Shown in pieces: positions 7,020 to 16,300 of a DNA stretch of 64,000 nt (positions are counted from its first letter, which is position 1; every line of letters begins with the position of its first letter). Both the position numbers and the translations under genes were made by a program. The notes under the pieces are model-generated. The model made no database searches, was not told the origin of the DNA, and saw only the letters and a list, made by a program, of their open reading frames with translations. Source of the stretch: Gammaproteobacteria bacterium (GTDB lineage: Bacteria; Pseudomonadota; Gammaproteobacteria; Steroidobacterales; Foliamicaceae); contig VXSK01000003.1 of assembly GCA_009838035.1 (NCBI GenBank), positions 145,661 through 209,660 on the forward strand, read 5' to 3'.

Positions 7020-9215
7020 ATGAACCGGAAACTACTGTCTTTGCTGGCGGCAGCACCATTGCTGGCGACAGCCGCGCTCGCGCAAGAAGCTCCCGCAACG
7101 GATGATTCGGGGGCCATCGAGGAGATCGTCGTCCTGGCCCACCCGCTCTCGCGCGAAGGACTCGCGCAGGCAGCCGACGTAATGGAAGCCGACGAGCTCG
7201 ATCGCAAGGCGGTGGACAACATCGGCGCGACCGTCGGCAACGAGCCGGGCATCCACAACAGTTCCTACGGCGTGGGCGCCGGGCGACCCGTCATCCACGG
7301 CATGGGCGGCGCGCGCGTGCGCGTCATGGAGGATCGCATCGACACGCTCGACGTTTCCGTGAGCAGCGGCGACCACGCGGTCACGGTGGACCCCTTCGTC
7401 GCGGAGCGCGTTGAAGTCCTGAAGGGCTCGTCCACCCTGCTCTACGGATCCGGCGCCATCGGCGGCGTGGTCGATGTCCAGACGGGCCGCATTCCGCAGG
7501 CGGTGCCGGAGCGCATCAGCGGCGCCATCGACCTGCGCGGCTCCGACAACGGCAGCGGCAGGAACGGTTCCTTCCGGCTTGACGGCGGCGCCGGCAACAT
7601 CGCCTGGCACCTCGACGCCTTCGCCCGTGAGTCGGACGACTACGACATCCCCGGATTCGCCGAGTCCGCGGCCCTGCGCGCACAGGAGGAAGAGGAGCAC
7701 GAGCACGAAGAGGAAGGGCACCACGACGAGGAACATGAACACGAACACGAACACGAGGACGAAGACCACGACGAAGACGAGCACCATGAAGAGGAAGAAG
7801 CCTACGGGCTTCTGCCGGGCAGCGGTCTTGACGTCCAGGGCGGTTCCGTCGGCTTGTCCTTCGTCGGCGACCGCGGCTTCGTCGGCCTTGCCGTCAGCAA
7901 TCTCGATTCCGAGTACGGCATCCCCGGCCATAGCCATGCCCACCATGACCACGGGCACGACGAACACGACCACGAAGAGATGGGCCACCACGAGGACGAA
8001 GACCACCACGAGGAAGAGGAACACCATGAAGATGAGGGCGAGGCCACTCCTATCGTCGACCTCAAGCAGACGCGCATTGACCTCAAGGCTGGCCTGGCCG
8101 ACCCGTTCGGCGGCTTCGAGAGCCTCAACTTCCGGCTCGGCATCAATGACTACGAACACGCGGAGAACGAAGCCGGCGAGGTGGGCACGGTCTTCTCGAA
8201 CCAGGCCTGGGAAGCGCGCGGGGAGCTGACGCACGACCCGGTCGGCGGCTGGCGCGGCGCACTCGGTGTCCAGCTCGGCAACCGTGAGTTCTCCGTGGTC
8301 GGCGAAGAAGCCTTCACGCCCCCCGTGGACACATCGTCCCTCGGCCTGTTCTGGGTCGGCGAGCGCCCGCTCGGCAGACTCGGAATCGAGGCCGGCCTGC
8401 GCTACGACCGGGTCGAGCACGACCCCGCGCACGGCAGCAGCCGCGATTTCAGCGGCGGCAGCGCTTCGCTGGGCCTCATCGTGCCGCTCGGCAACGGTTG
8501 GGAGGGCACGTTGCTGGCCGACTACTCTTCCCGGGCTCCGGTGGGCGAGGAATTATTTTCCGACAGCCCGCACCCGGGCACGGGCGTTTTCGAGATCGGG
8601 GATCCCGGGCTCGACCATGAGCAGGCCCGCAACCTGGCGGCCACCCTAACCGGCCGTGGCGACCGCTGGTCCGTGCGCGGGACCTTCTACTACACCGACT
8701 TCGTGGACTTCATCTACCAGGCCGCTACGAATGAGGAGCGGGAAGGGTTCGACGTGCGCAGGTACTCCCAGGCCGACGCGACCTTCGCCGGCTTCGAGGT
8801 GGAAGGCCGGCTGACCGTGGCCGATTGGGGCGCCGGGCGTCTCGACCTGGGCGTTTTCTACGACATGGTCACACCGGAACTCGACATCTCCGGCAACGAC
8901 AACCTGCCGCTCATACCGCCCGACCGGGTCGGCGTATCCCTGGAGTTCACGAGCGACCGCCTGCGGGCCAACGTGGACTACGTGCGGGCGTCGGATCAGG
9001 ACGATATCTCCGAGTTCGAGTTGCCGACGGACGGCTACAACGACCTGCGCGCGCGCGTGTCCTGGCGTTTCCGCCCTGCCGACACGACGGTGGACCTGTA
9101 CCTTGCCGGGCGCAACCTCACCGACGACGAACAGCGACTGCACACGTCCGTCGTCAAGGACCTTGCGCCCCAGCCGGGACGCACGGTCGAAGCGGGACTG
9201 CGCATGCTCTTCTAG
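7020..9215 (+). CDS. znuD: TonB-dependent outer-membrane receptor with His-rich loops, ZnuD-like
   Basis: 731 aa, start at the ATG preceded by GGAGAAGGA. A signal peptide (residues 1-23, ending ATAALAQ) precedes a plug domain with IEEIVVLAHPLSREGL, GIHNSSYGVGAGRPVIHGMGG and VERVEVLKGSSTLLYGSGAIGG. The barrel ends in a C-terminal phenylalanine (GLRMLF). Two long extracellular-loop insertions, about residues 222-260 and 308-340, are almost entirely His, Glu and Asp, as in the zinc receptor ZnuD of Neisseria and Acinetobacter. It should capture zinc and import it with TonB energy. It is divergent from the zur operon across the Zur-box-like palindrome, so expression is expected under zinc starvation. 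The acidic-His repeats make long spurious open frames on the other strand. Confidence 0.88.
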   Translation: MNRKLLSLLAAAPLLATAALAQEAPATDDSGAIEEIVVLAHPLSREGLAQAADVMEADELDRKAVDNIGATVGNEPGIHNSSYGVGAGRPVIHGMGGARVRVMEDRIDTLDVSVSSGDHAVTVDPFVAERVEVLKGSSTLLYGSGAIGGVVDVQTGRIPQAVPERISGAIDLRGSDNGSGRNGSFRLDGGAGNIAWHLDAFARESDDYDIPGFAESAALRAQEEEEHEHEEEGHHDEEHEHEHEHEDEDHDEDEHHEEEEAYGLLPGSGLDVQGGSVGLSFVGDRGFVGLAVSNLDSEYGIPGHSHAHHDHGHDEHDHEEMGHHEDEDHHEEEEHHEDEGEATPIVDLKQTRIDLKAGLADPFGGFESLNFRLGINDYEHAENEAGEVGTVFSNQAWEARGELTHDPVGGWRGALGVQLGNREFSVVGEEAFTPPVDTSSLGLFWVGERPLGRLGIEAGLRYDRVEHDPAHGSSRDFSGGSASLGLIVPLGNGWEGTLLADYSSRAPVGEELFSDSPHPGTGVFEIGDPGLDHEQARNLAATLTGRGDRWSVRGTFYYTDFVDFIYQAATNEEREGFDVRRYSQADATFAGFEVEGRLTVADWGAGRLDLGVFYDMVTPELDISGNDNLPLIPPDRVGVSLEFTSDRLRANVDYVRASDQDDISEFELPTDGYNDLRARVSWRFRPADTTVDLYLAGRNLTDDEQRLHTSVVKDLAPQPGRTVEAGLRMLF

Positions 9216-9247
9216 CGCTCGTCGTATACTCGGCATCGTGCTTGAAC

Positions 9248-9272
9248 GGTGCCGGGAGGGCCTCCCGACACC
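9248..9272. repeat. Strong inverted repeat in the leader of the second TonB receptor
   Basis: Arms GGTG-x-CGGGAGG (9248-9259) and CCTCCCG-x-CACC (9261-9272) pair over 11 positions around a single central G. It begins 33 bases after the znuD stop and ends five bases before the next start region. There is no following T-run, so it is not a classic intrinsic terminator. It may stabilise the znuD 3' end, or sequester the ribosome-binding region of the next gene. Confidence 0.55.
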
Positions 9273-9277
9273 AGGCT

Positions 9278-11608
9278 GTGGGGGGTAAGTTGACGACAAA
9301 CCGGTTCTTCGTCGCAGCCGGTCTCATTGTGCTGGCGTTGCCGCAAGCTGTGATGGGACAGGGAGCGAATCAACCCGTCATCGAAGAGATTCTCGTTACG
9401 GCGACCAAGCGCGAGGCGTCGATTCAGGACGTTCCTATTGCCGTATCGGCGTACTCCGGAGAAGAGCTCGCCGGCCGGGGCGTTACGGACCTGTACGGGC
9501 TGCAGGAGGTGTCGCCTTCCGTCGCGGTCTACAACTCGAACAGCACCTCCAACGGGGGCACGCTGCGCATACGCGGCGTGGGCACGACGGGGAACAACCC
9601 GGGCCTGGAAGCGGCGGTCGGCACGTTCATCGACGGCATCTATCGCTCGCGCGCCGGGCTCGCCTTCGACGACCTTGTGGATATCGACCGGGTGGAGGTC
9701 CTGCGCGGGCCGCAGGGCACGCTGTTCGGGAAGAACACGATCGCCGGCGCGGTGAACATCATCACGCGCAAACCGGCATTCGAGGACAGCGCCGACGTCA
9801 CGCTGGGGCTCGGGAACCTGAATTCCCGCGAGGCAGCCTTCGTCGGCAACGCCGTGCTGGCGGACGAGGTCCTGGCCGGACGCCTGAGCATTGCCTATCG
9901 CAAGCGCGACGGCGGCTATGAGGACATCGATTCCGGCGATACCTACGACCACCGCAACCGCCGCTACGTGAGAAGCCAGCTCCTCTGGACCCCGAACGAC
10001 GCCCTCGAGATACGCGTCATCGGCGACTACACCCGCAAGGACGAGTCCTGCTGTCCGGCGTCGTTCTGGATCGCGGGCCCCACCAGCGCGATCATTGCCG
10101 GGCTCGGAGGCGATATCACTCCATTCGCACACGACCAGGACGCCCGCGTGGGCGTGAACTACCCGCCCTTCGAAGATGTAACGAACCGCGGGCTGTCTCT
10201 GGACGTGTCCTGGCAGCCCTCAGCCGGCATGACCTTCCGGTCGATCACGGCCTACCTGGATTTTGAGATCTCGCGCGGCCAGGACACCGACTTCACCAAC
10301 GCCGACATCCTGCACCCGCAGGATACCGAAGAGGAGTTCGAAAACTGGTCCCAGGAGTTTCAGCTGTACGGTGAAACGGACGCCTTTTCGTGGCTGGCCG
10401 GCGCCTATATCTACACGGAGGACATGGAGTCCACCGAGCAGATCGTCCTGTCACACCACGGCGGCGCCTATGTGGGCGCGCTGTTCGGCAACCCGGCCAT
10501 CGCGCCGCTGTTCATGGGCGATCCGGCGGGCCGGGGCGTTCCCGGACAGGGCTTCGACGCGCTGTATTTCTCCCAGGCGGAGGGGTGGTCCCTGTTCACG
10601 CACAATACCTGGCACGCGAGCGCGGCGCTGGACCTGACCCTGGGCCTGCGTTACTCGACGGAAGAAAAGGACGCCGGCGCGATCATCAACGGCGCCCCTT
10701 TCGGGGAGTTCGTCAACGACCCCTTCTGCGCGGCGTTCGGGAGCGTTCCGACGTTCTTTTCGCTTTGCGACAACCTGAGCTACAACAACCGGGCGGACGA
10801 GAGCAAGGTCACCGGCACGCTGAAGGCGTCCTGGCGGCTCGGCGACGACGTCAACAGCTATGCCGGTTTCAGCCGGGGCTACAAGGCCGGGGGCTTCAAT
10901 CTCAACCAGGAGGCCGTGGGATTCCGCGATGCCAGCGGCAACTTCGTCGACCAGAGCCGTTTCGGGCCGGAAACGTCGGATTCCTGGGAACTGGGCATGA
11001 AAGCACGGTTGCTCGACGGCAGGCTGACCGTCAACGGCGCCGTGTTCCACACCACCTTCGAGGGCTTCCAGCTCAACACCTACACGGGACTCGGCTTTAC
11101 CGTCGGCAACGTGAAGGACGTCATCACCAAAGGCGTGGAACTGGAGTCCTCCCTCGTGCTCGGCGGCGGGCTGTTGCTTACCGCGGGCGCCACGTATGCG
11201 GACGCGCGTTACGGTGACGACCTGGTCCCCGCCAATGCCCACCTTGAAGGCAAGCGGCTGACGCAATCGCCGCTGTGGCAGGGCAGCGCGTCGATCTTCG
11301 TTGACCGGGAGATTCCCGGGACCGACTGGCGCTGGTGGTCCAATCTGAACTGGTCGCACGTCGGCCAAGTCAATACCGGCTCCGATCTCGATCCGGAGAA
11401 GGTGCGCGGCGCATTCAACCTTTACAACGCCAACGTAGGAATCGGGACAGCGGATGGCCGCTACGAGCTGCTCCTCTGGGGCAGAAACCTTGCCGACAAG
11501 CGCACGAACGCGCTGGTGTTCGACTCCGTATTCCAGCCCGGAAGCTGGCACACCTGGGTGAACGCGCCGCGTGCGTTCGGATTCACGCTGAAGGCCCGGC
11601 TACGCTAG
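9278..11608 (+). CDS. TonB-dependent outer-membrane receptor
   Basis: 776 aa from the GTG at 9278; a TTG at 9290 with GGGGGG upstream is an equally possible start, four residues later. The signal peptide runs to about residue 28 (ALPQAVMGQ). The TonB-box region IEEILVTATKREASIQDVPIAVSA is textbook, followed by a plug with LRIRGVGTTGNNPGLEAAVGTFIDG and VEVLRGPQGTLFGKNTIAGAVNIITRKP. The barrel follows and the protein ends in a basic tail rather than Phe. Proteins of this large class, abundant in oligotrophic marine proteobacteria, take up siderophores, sugars, steroids or aromatic compounds. No substrate can be assigned. Frames extending upstream to 8825 are shadows of znuD. Confidence 0.88.
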   Translation: MGGKLTTNRFFVAAGLIVLALPQAVMGQGANQPVIEEILVTATKREASIQDVPIAVSAYSGEELAGRGVTDLYGLQEVSPSVAVYNSNSTSNGGTLRIRGVGTTGNNPGLEAAVGTFIDGIYRSRAGLAFDDLVDIDRVEVLRGPQGTLFGKNTIAGAVNIITRKPAFEDSADVTLGLGNLNSREAAFVGNAVLADEVLAGRLSIAYRKRDGGYEDIDSGDTYDHRNRRYVRSQLLWTPNDALEIRVIGDYTRKDESCCPASFWIAGPTSAIIAGLGGDITPFAHDQDARVGVNYPPFEDVTNRGLSLDVSWQPSAGMTFRSITAYLDFEISRGQDTDFTNADILHPQDTEEEFENWSQEFQLYGETDAFSWLAGAYIYTEDMESTEQIVLSHHGGAYVGALFGNPAIAPLFMGDPAGRGVPGQGFDALYFSQAEGWSLFTHNTWHASAALDLTLGLRYSTEEKDAGAIINGAPFGEFVNDPFCAAFGSVPTFFSLCDNLSYNNRADESKVTGTLKASWRLGDDVNSYAGFSRGYKAGGFNLNQEAVGFRDASGNFVDQSRFGPETSDSWELGMKARLLDGRLTVNGAVFHTTFEGFQLNTYTGLGFTVGNVKDVITKGVELESSLVLGGGLLLTAGATYADARYGDDLVPANAHLEGKRLTQSPLWQGSASIFVDREIPGTDWRWWSNLNWSHVGQVNTGSDLDPEKVRGAFNLYNANVGIGTADGRYELLLWGRNLADKRTNALVFDSVFQPGSWHTWVNAPRAFGFTLKARLR

Positions 11609-11632
11609 GCGCCGATCTGCTCCTGCAGTCAC

Positions 11633-12322
11633 CTAGTTGAAGAGAAACCGGACGCCGGCCTCAATGCCATGCGTCTGAAATCCCCCGGTCAGATTCTTGA
11701 TCTCAATGTCGTCGCTTCGCAGGTAGCGGTAGCCGACGAAGGCCTGCATATTCCTGCCGGCTCTTATCTGTGCACCGACCAGAAACTGGTAGGCCAGCAC
11801 CGAGTCATCGCCGGTATCGTCGCCTTCAATACCGAGTGGAGCAAAGCGATGGATCAGCGTGCCCTCATGTCGTACGAGACCGACGCCGCCCCCGATAAAG
11901 GGTCGTACCGGACCTGAGGAAAAGGGCTTGCGGAGATTCACCATCAGCGTCTCCGTATCCCAATTGCCCGTTCCGCTGAATCCTGGCGGCACGGACTGGC
12001 CGTTGACTCGTACTCCACGCAGCGCGGTGATATCGAAATCGCGCCAGGTTGCCTCTACTTCAACCTGCAAGTCCCAGGCCACGGTGCGCCCAACGGCAAT
12101 ACCGAATCCCGCCTCATCCGACAGCACGATGTCGCCCGCGAGCGTGCCGAAGTTTCCGGTCGGAGTACTAGCCGAAGACGCGTCGGGCATATCGCGAATT
12201 CCAACTATGGAACCGTACCACCGGCTGCTGTTCTCCTGGGCTGCTGCCTGGGAGGCCATCAGGACAGCCCCGATCAGGCCGATGACCCGGCAACCATGAG
12301 TCATGCAATTTCCCATTCTCAT
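11633..12322 (-). CDS. Outer-membrane beta-barrel protein (OmpA/P25-like)
   Basis: 229 aa from the ATG at 12322, with GAAGGA upstream; a TTG at 12334 is possible. A signal peptide (ending ASQAAAQ) is followed by WYGSIVGIRDM, then alternating-hydrophobicity strands, a glycine turn VRPFIGGGVGLVRHEG, and the conserved barrel end QAFVGYRYLRSDDIEI...GIEAGVRFLFN. The C-terminal aromatic-rich strand fits an 8-stranded outer-membrane porin-like barrel. It lies just downstream of, and on the same strand as, the LuxR-type regulator gene, so the two may be one transcript. Function beyond an outer-membrane location is unknown. Confidence 0.75.
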   Translation of the reverse strand: MRMGNCMTHGCRVIGLIGAVLMASQAAAQENSSRWYGSIVGIRDMPDASSASTPTGNFGTLAGDIVLSDEAGFGIAVGRTVAWDLQVEVEATWRDFDITALRGVRVNGQSVPPGFSGTGNWDTETLMVNLRKPFSSGPVRPFIGGGVGLVRHEGTLIHRFAPLGIEGDDTGDDSVLAYQFLVGAQIRAGRNMQAFVGYRYLRSDDIEIKNLTGGFQTHGIEAGVRFLFN

Positions 12323-12330
12323 TTTTTCCT

Positions 12331-13491
12331 TCAATTGCCCGGATTCGGTTTACGGACGCCCCCGGCCAGTGAGAGAACCAGCCGCACGAGCTCCGACTGG
12401 CGCCCGAGTCCGTGCTTGGCGTAGATGTGTTTGATGTGGTAGCGGACCGTGCTTTCCTTGCGATCCATCGCGGCAGCGATCTCGCTCACTCGAAATCCCT
12501 CGGCCAGCATCACCGCCACGCGGCTCTCCGTCGGGGTAAGTCCCAGAACGGCCGCAGCCAGGTCCGGGTCGATCCCGACTCCCCGCGTCGGTTCGGCGAG
12601 CAGCACGAGCGCCGCCACCGGCCATCCCCGAAACCACGCCTCCCGCTCAGGCAATGGATTCACATGCAGTAAAAGCGGAGGCTTCAGCACCGAGCGCCTG
12701 ATCGTCAGCGAGCCGCCCTGTCCCGCATCTCCGAACGGCGGCAGGGCGCGCGCCAGCACCGCCTGGAGCGCGTCATCTTCCGCCTGGGCGCGCGCGAACA
12801 AAAACCCGTTGGTGTCGTACAAGCGGTCGGCCGCGTTCAGCAGGGTCCGAGCCCGGTCGTTGGCCGCGACGATCCGCCCGCGCACGTCGAGTTGGATGAC
12901 GCCCACGCCGGTAACGTCGAGGAGCTGGATCAATTTGGCGCCCAGGGCGCCGGCGCTGGCCAGTGTTTGCCCAACGTTCACGGTCTGGCGGATATGCGGA
13001 CGGAGCCACCCGACCCATTCGAGCCGCCCGGACGACCAACCCTCCCGGTCCATCGGGTCATTGATTTGCCAAAGGACGCGCGAAGCGCCCGGCCCCTTGA
13101 GGCGAACGCTGATCGCGTTCCCGGCATGGGCGCGGGTCCGCAGCAAATGGTACCCCAGGGAGGATTTCATCTCCTCCTCGGAATAAATCTCGGTGATGTG
13201 AATCGCCCGGTCGAACGGGAGATGCCGATAGCGGGATACCGATTGGTCCGCGGGAAAACCGGTCTCCAGCCACAGGCGCTCCAGGTCCGGGCGCCGCTTT
13301 CCGTGAAGGCAGGTCCGCATGAAGTAGAACTGAAAGTCCTCCTGCGAATCCCCCTCGCCGCACGCCAGGGTGCTGCCGTGCACGCCCAGGGACGCTTCAA
13401 TAAGCGCTGCAGCGCGGGACCATTGCGCCGGTTCGAGCGCCGCCTCGTGCAACGCGGCGAGTATCCGCCCGAATGCGTCCCTTTCGCTCAT
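12331..13491 (-). CDS. LuxR-family transcriptional regulator
   Basis: 386 aa from the ATG at 13491 (MSERDAFGRILAAL). The frame is open up to 13743, but that extension would run through the divergent promoter region and over the antiporter start, so I reject it. The C-terminal 65 residues are a LuxR/FixJ helix-turn-helix: LGLTPTESRVAVMLAEGF, VSEIAAAMDRKESTVRYHIKHIYAKHGLGRQSELV. The middle part (GVGVIQLDVRGRIVAANDRARTLL) resembles a PAS-like sensor domain, so a small ligand may control it. Divergent to the antiporter gene, with a perfect palindrome between them, it is the likely local regulator. Confidence 0.8.
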   Translation of the reverse strand: MSERDAFGRILAALHEAALEPAQWSRAAALIEASLGVHGSTLACGEGDSQEDFQFYFMRTCLHGKRRPDLERLWLETGFPADQSVSRYRHLPFDRAIHITEIYSEEEMKSSLGYHLLRTRAHAGNAISVRLKGPGASRVLWQINDPMDREGWSSGRLEWVGWLRPHIRQTVNVGQTLASAGALGAKLIQLLDVTGVGVIQLDVRGRIVAANDRARTLLNAADRLYDTNGFLFARAQAEDDALQAVLARALPPFGDAGQGGSLTIRRSVLKPPLLLHVNPLPEREAWFRGWPVAALVLLAEPTRGVGIDPDLAAAVLGLTPTESRVAVMLAEGFRVSEIAAAMDRKESTVRYHIKHIYAKHGLGRQSELVRLVLSLAGGVRKPNPGN

Positions 13492-13592
13492 GGGCGCGCT
13501 TTCACGTGCCGACGCCCAAACCTGAAGTGCACAGTGCGAGCAATCCGTATCAACCCCGATATGCGATAGTAATTCGGCTCCGCGATCAGGAA

Positions 13593-13612
13593 TATCCCCA
13601 ATGTTGGGGATA
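13593..13612. promoter_or_regulatory. 20-bp perfect palindrome, candidate LuxR-type operator
   Basis: Arms TATCCCCAA (13593-13601) and TTGGGGATA (13604-13612) are exact reverse complements around a TG spacer. Twenty base pairs is the usual size of sites bound by LuxR-type dimers. The site is 101 bp upstream of the regulator's chosen start and 94 bp upstream of the antiporter start, so it could control both. Confidence 0.7.
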
Positions 13613-13706
13613 AACGGTTTTCTGCACCTATTGGTGTCCCCTGTTAACGGGTAATTCCGGCTAGTATTCGATCTGCCGCGCGCCGGCCGGCGCCAAGGGG
13701 GAGAAC

Positions 13707-15443
13707 ATGCCTGTCGGATACCGTAAATTCCTGCTGTTCGCACTGGCCCTGATCGGGTCGTGGATTGCGGGCCTGACCGTGCCGCCGACCTGGATGGTGG
13801 AGCGGGTCGCTCTCGATGCCCGGGCGGACGAATCGGGTCAGCTCTTCTACCAGGTGCAGGGCGACTCCGTTCCGTTCAATCCCGTTCCGATGGCGCAGGC
13901 GCAACTCAATCCCGAGCGGGTTACGGGCTCCAGGGTGGAGCCGCCGGTACGGGAGGAATACGTGTCCGCGGTGGAATCGGATGACGGCGAGGTCCGAACC
14001 GTCTATTACCGGCTCTCCGCCGTTTTCCACTTCGGCTGGATATCGCTGCTCCCGGCGCTGGTGGCGGTCCTGCTGTGCTGGGTGACCCGGGAGCCCATCA
14101 CCGCGCTGCTGGGCGGCGTGGTCTCCGGTGCGCTGATCCTGGGCCGGTACGATCTGACCGGCGAGGTGCTGATCCCGTCGTTCGCCACGACCAATTCAGC
14201 CAGCATTCTGGTGCTCTATCTGTGGCTGCTCGGCGGGCTGATGGGCGTATGGTCTCGCACCGGCGCGGCCCAGGCCTTCGCCGAATTCGTCACGGCGCGG
14301 TTCGTGCGCGGGCCGCGCTCCGCCAAGCTCGTGGCCTGGTTGCTGGGCGTGGTCTTCTTCCAGGGAGGCACCGTGAGCACGGTGCTGGTGGGAACGACGG
14401 TGAAGCCCATCGCGGACCAGGAACGCGTCAGCCACGAGGAGCTGGCCTATATCGTCGATTCCACGGCTTCGCCCATCGCCTCGCAACTCGCCTTCAACGC
14501 CTGGCCGGGTTACGTGCAAGCCTTCATCTTCGTTTCCGGCGTGAGCTTCCTGGCCACCGAGTCGGACCGCATCGCCTTCTTCTTCCAGAGCGTGCCTTTC
14601 TGTTTCTACGCGATATTCGCGGTCCTGGGCACTTTCCTGCTCAGCGTGGAAAAGCCGCTGTTCCTGGGCCGGCAGCTCAAGGAAGCCATGGTGCGGTCTC
14701 GCGAGACCGGCGCGCTTGATGCGCCGGATGCCGCGCCGCTGGCCGCAAAGGAGTTGCAGGGCAGCAACGTGCCGGAAGGCTACAAACCGCACATCCTGGA
14801 ATTCTTCCTGCCGCTGGGGACGCTGATCGCGCTGGCGGTGGGGACGTTCATCGCTTTCGGATCGCCCAACGTGCACTGGGCATTCGGCGCGGCGCTCCTG
14901 CTGGCGGCGGGGATGGCGCTGGCCAAGGGCATGTCGCTCAAGGACCTGATGACCGGATTTCAGGACGGAATCAAGGGCGTGCTGATCGGGTCGGTTATCC
15001 TGCTGCTGGCGATCACCATCGGCGGAATCAGCCGGGAAACCGGCGGCGGCCACTTTCTGGTCGAGCAACTCGGTTCCGCCATTCCGTATTTCCTGCTGCC
15101 CGTGCTGCTGCAGTTGCTGACCATCGTGATCGCGTTCTCCACCGGCACGAGCTGGGGAACCTATGCGGTGGCGTTTCCGCTGGCCATGCCGCTGGCCTGG
15201 GCGGTGGCGACCGGCCAGGGGCTCGCGCACCCGGAACTGTTCATGACGCTGTGTTTCGCCGCGGTCATGGACGGCAGCGTGTACGGCGACCAGTGCTCGC
15301 CCATATCGGACACCACGGTGCTCAGTTCCGTCTGTACGGGATGCGACCTGATGGACCACGTGAAGACGCAGATCCCGCAGGCATCCATCGCCGCCGGCCT
15401 CGCCGCCATCTGCTGGACCGGCGTCGCCTTCCTGACCGCCTGA
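13707..15443 (+). CDS. NhaC-family Na+/H+ antiporter-like transporter
   Basis: 578 aa, ATG start preceded by GGGGGAG. After an N-terminal TM segment (residues 7-25) there is a polar stretch of roughly 80 residues, probably periplasmic, then about ten further TM segments. [20 protein letters not shown] and the C-terminal [25 protein letters not shown] are characteristic of the NhaC/Na+-H+ antiporter family, where D, S and T residues line the ion path. It should sit in the inner membrane, exchanging Na+ or carrying an organic acid with Na+. Some NhaC relatives carry malate/lactate or amino acids, so the substrate is open. It is divergent from the LuxR-type gene. Confidence 0.82.
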   Translation: MPVGYRKFLLFALALIGSWIAGLTVPPTWMVERVALDARADESGQLFYQVQGDSVPFNPVPMAQAQLNPERVTGSRVEPPVREEYVSAVESDDGEVRTVYYRLSAVFHFGWISLLPALVAVLLCWVTREPITALLGGVVSGALILGRYDLTGEVLIPSFATTNSASILVLYLWLLGGLMGVWSRTGAAQAFAEFVTARFVRGPRSAKLVAWLLGVVFFQGGTVSTVLVGTTVKPIADQERVSHEELAYIVDSTASPIASQLAFNAWPGYVQAFIFVSGVSFLATESDRIAFFFQSVPFCFYAIFAVLGTFLLSVEKPLFLGRQLKEAMVRSRETGALDAPDAAPLAAKELQGSNVPEGYKPHILEFFLPLGTLIALAVGTFIAFGSPNVHWAFGAALLLAAGMALAKGMSLKDLMTGFQDGIKGVLIGSVILLLAITIGGISRETGGGHFLVEQLGSAIPYFLLPVLLQLLTIVIAFSTGTSWGTYAVAFPLAMPLAWAVATGQGLAHPELFMTLCFAAVMDGSVYGDQCSPISDTTVLSSVCTGCDLMDHVKTQIPQASIAAGLAAICWTGVAFLTA

Positions 15444-15474
15444 GGCCCCCTACCCGGTCAAGGCGACGCTCTGC

Positions 15475-16266
15475 CTAGAAACGGATGCGTTGCGTTTCCT
15501 GCTCGAGCCTGCTGACGACGCTCATTGCCGCAATTGCCGAACTCTTCGGATTGTCGGGCAGTGCGTTGCCCCGGATCTCGAACGAGAATTGGCCGAAATC
15601 GCCTTCAGCCACGATCTCGTGGATGTTCTGGTCCACGTTCGGGTCGGCGATCAGCTTTACCTTCGTCTTGTCGAATCCGGCGCCGGCGAGCGCCACGGCG
15701 GCAGCCACGTTGGCGTTCTCAGGGTATTGCGTAGCCGCGGCACGCGCAGTGCCTTCGAAATGGACCTGCGCGTCGCCGGCGAGACTGTCCAGATCGAGTT
15801 TCTCGTCGGCGGGCGAGCCCTTCCAGGCCTTCGGTGGCTTGCGGCCGGTGTAGGTGACGGACCGCAGGTTGCCGACGCGCGCTGCCCGCAGGCAATCGAG
15901 CGCAGCGATCGCGCCGCTGACGAGGTAAAGCCTCGCATTGCCTTCCGCGGCGGCCCGGTCCAGGTCGCTGTAGAGCCCTGCATCCGCCAGCGCACCTACC
16001 GATACCGTCGTAAGGTCGAAACTGCGGCGCAGTATTTCGGGGCCGTGGATCTTCAGCGCATTGTGGCCCCCGCAGTCGATCATGTGGTCGATGTCGTCGG
16101 GCAGGTCCGCTGCGGACGAGACGCACACACAGTCGGGGAACTCGCCGGCGGTCTCCTCTACATTTTCCGGAAGAACAAGAAGCGCACGGATTGCGAATCC
16201 CCTGCGTTGCAGCTCGTCCCGCACGTAGCCGCCAATCGCTCCTGTGCCGATGATTCCAATCTGCAT
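15475..16266 (-). CDS. Aspartate dehydrogenase-like (NadX family) oxidoreductase
   Basis: 263 aa. It starts with the Rossmann motif MQIGIIGTGAIGGYV. The middle contains IDCGGHNALKIHGPEILRRS and a VSGAIAALDCL block, and the C-terminal half has YPENANVAAAVALAGAG, the signature of L-aspartate dehydrogenase family proteins. The family converts L-aspartate to iminoaspartate or oxaloacetate with NAD(P)+. Here it is the last gene of a minus-strand operon with a FAD oxidoreductase, a DUF1838 protein and a NmrA-like protein, and no nadA/nadB is nearby. It therefore probably acts on another substrate or in amino-acid catabolism. Its 3' end is 31 bases from the convergent antiporter stop. Confidence 0.8.
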   Translation of the reverse strand: MQIGIIGTGAIGGYVRDELQRRGFAIRALLVLPENVEETAGEFPDCVCVSSAADLPDDIDHMIDCGGHNALKIHGPEILRRSFDLTTVSVGALADAGLYSDLDRAAAEGNARLYLVSGAIAALDCLRAARVGNLRSVTYTGRKPPKAWKGSPADEKLDLDSLAGDAQVHFEGTARAAATQYPENANVAAAVALAGAGFDKTKVKLIADPNVDQNIHEIVAEGDFGQFSFEIRGNALPDNPKSSAIAAMSVVSRLEQETQRIRF

Positions 16267-16300
16267 GTTTTCCTCCGTCTTGGGAACAGGACGCCTCGGA

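Noticed and set aside
7032-8432. Long minus-strand open frame of 466 codons opposite the ZnuD-like gene
   Set aside because: It is produced by the codon bias and acidic-His repeats of the receptor gene. The predicted protein is low-complexity Val/Phe and has no start signal.
8825-9277. Upstream extension of the second TonB receptor
   Set aside because: It runs through the end of the znuD gene and lacks a signal peptide. The start region at 9278-9290 directly precedes one.
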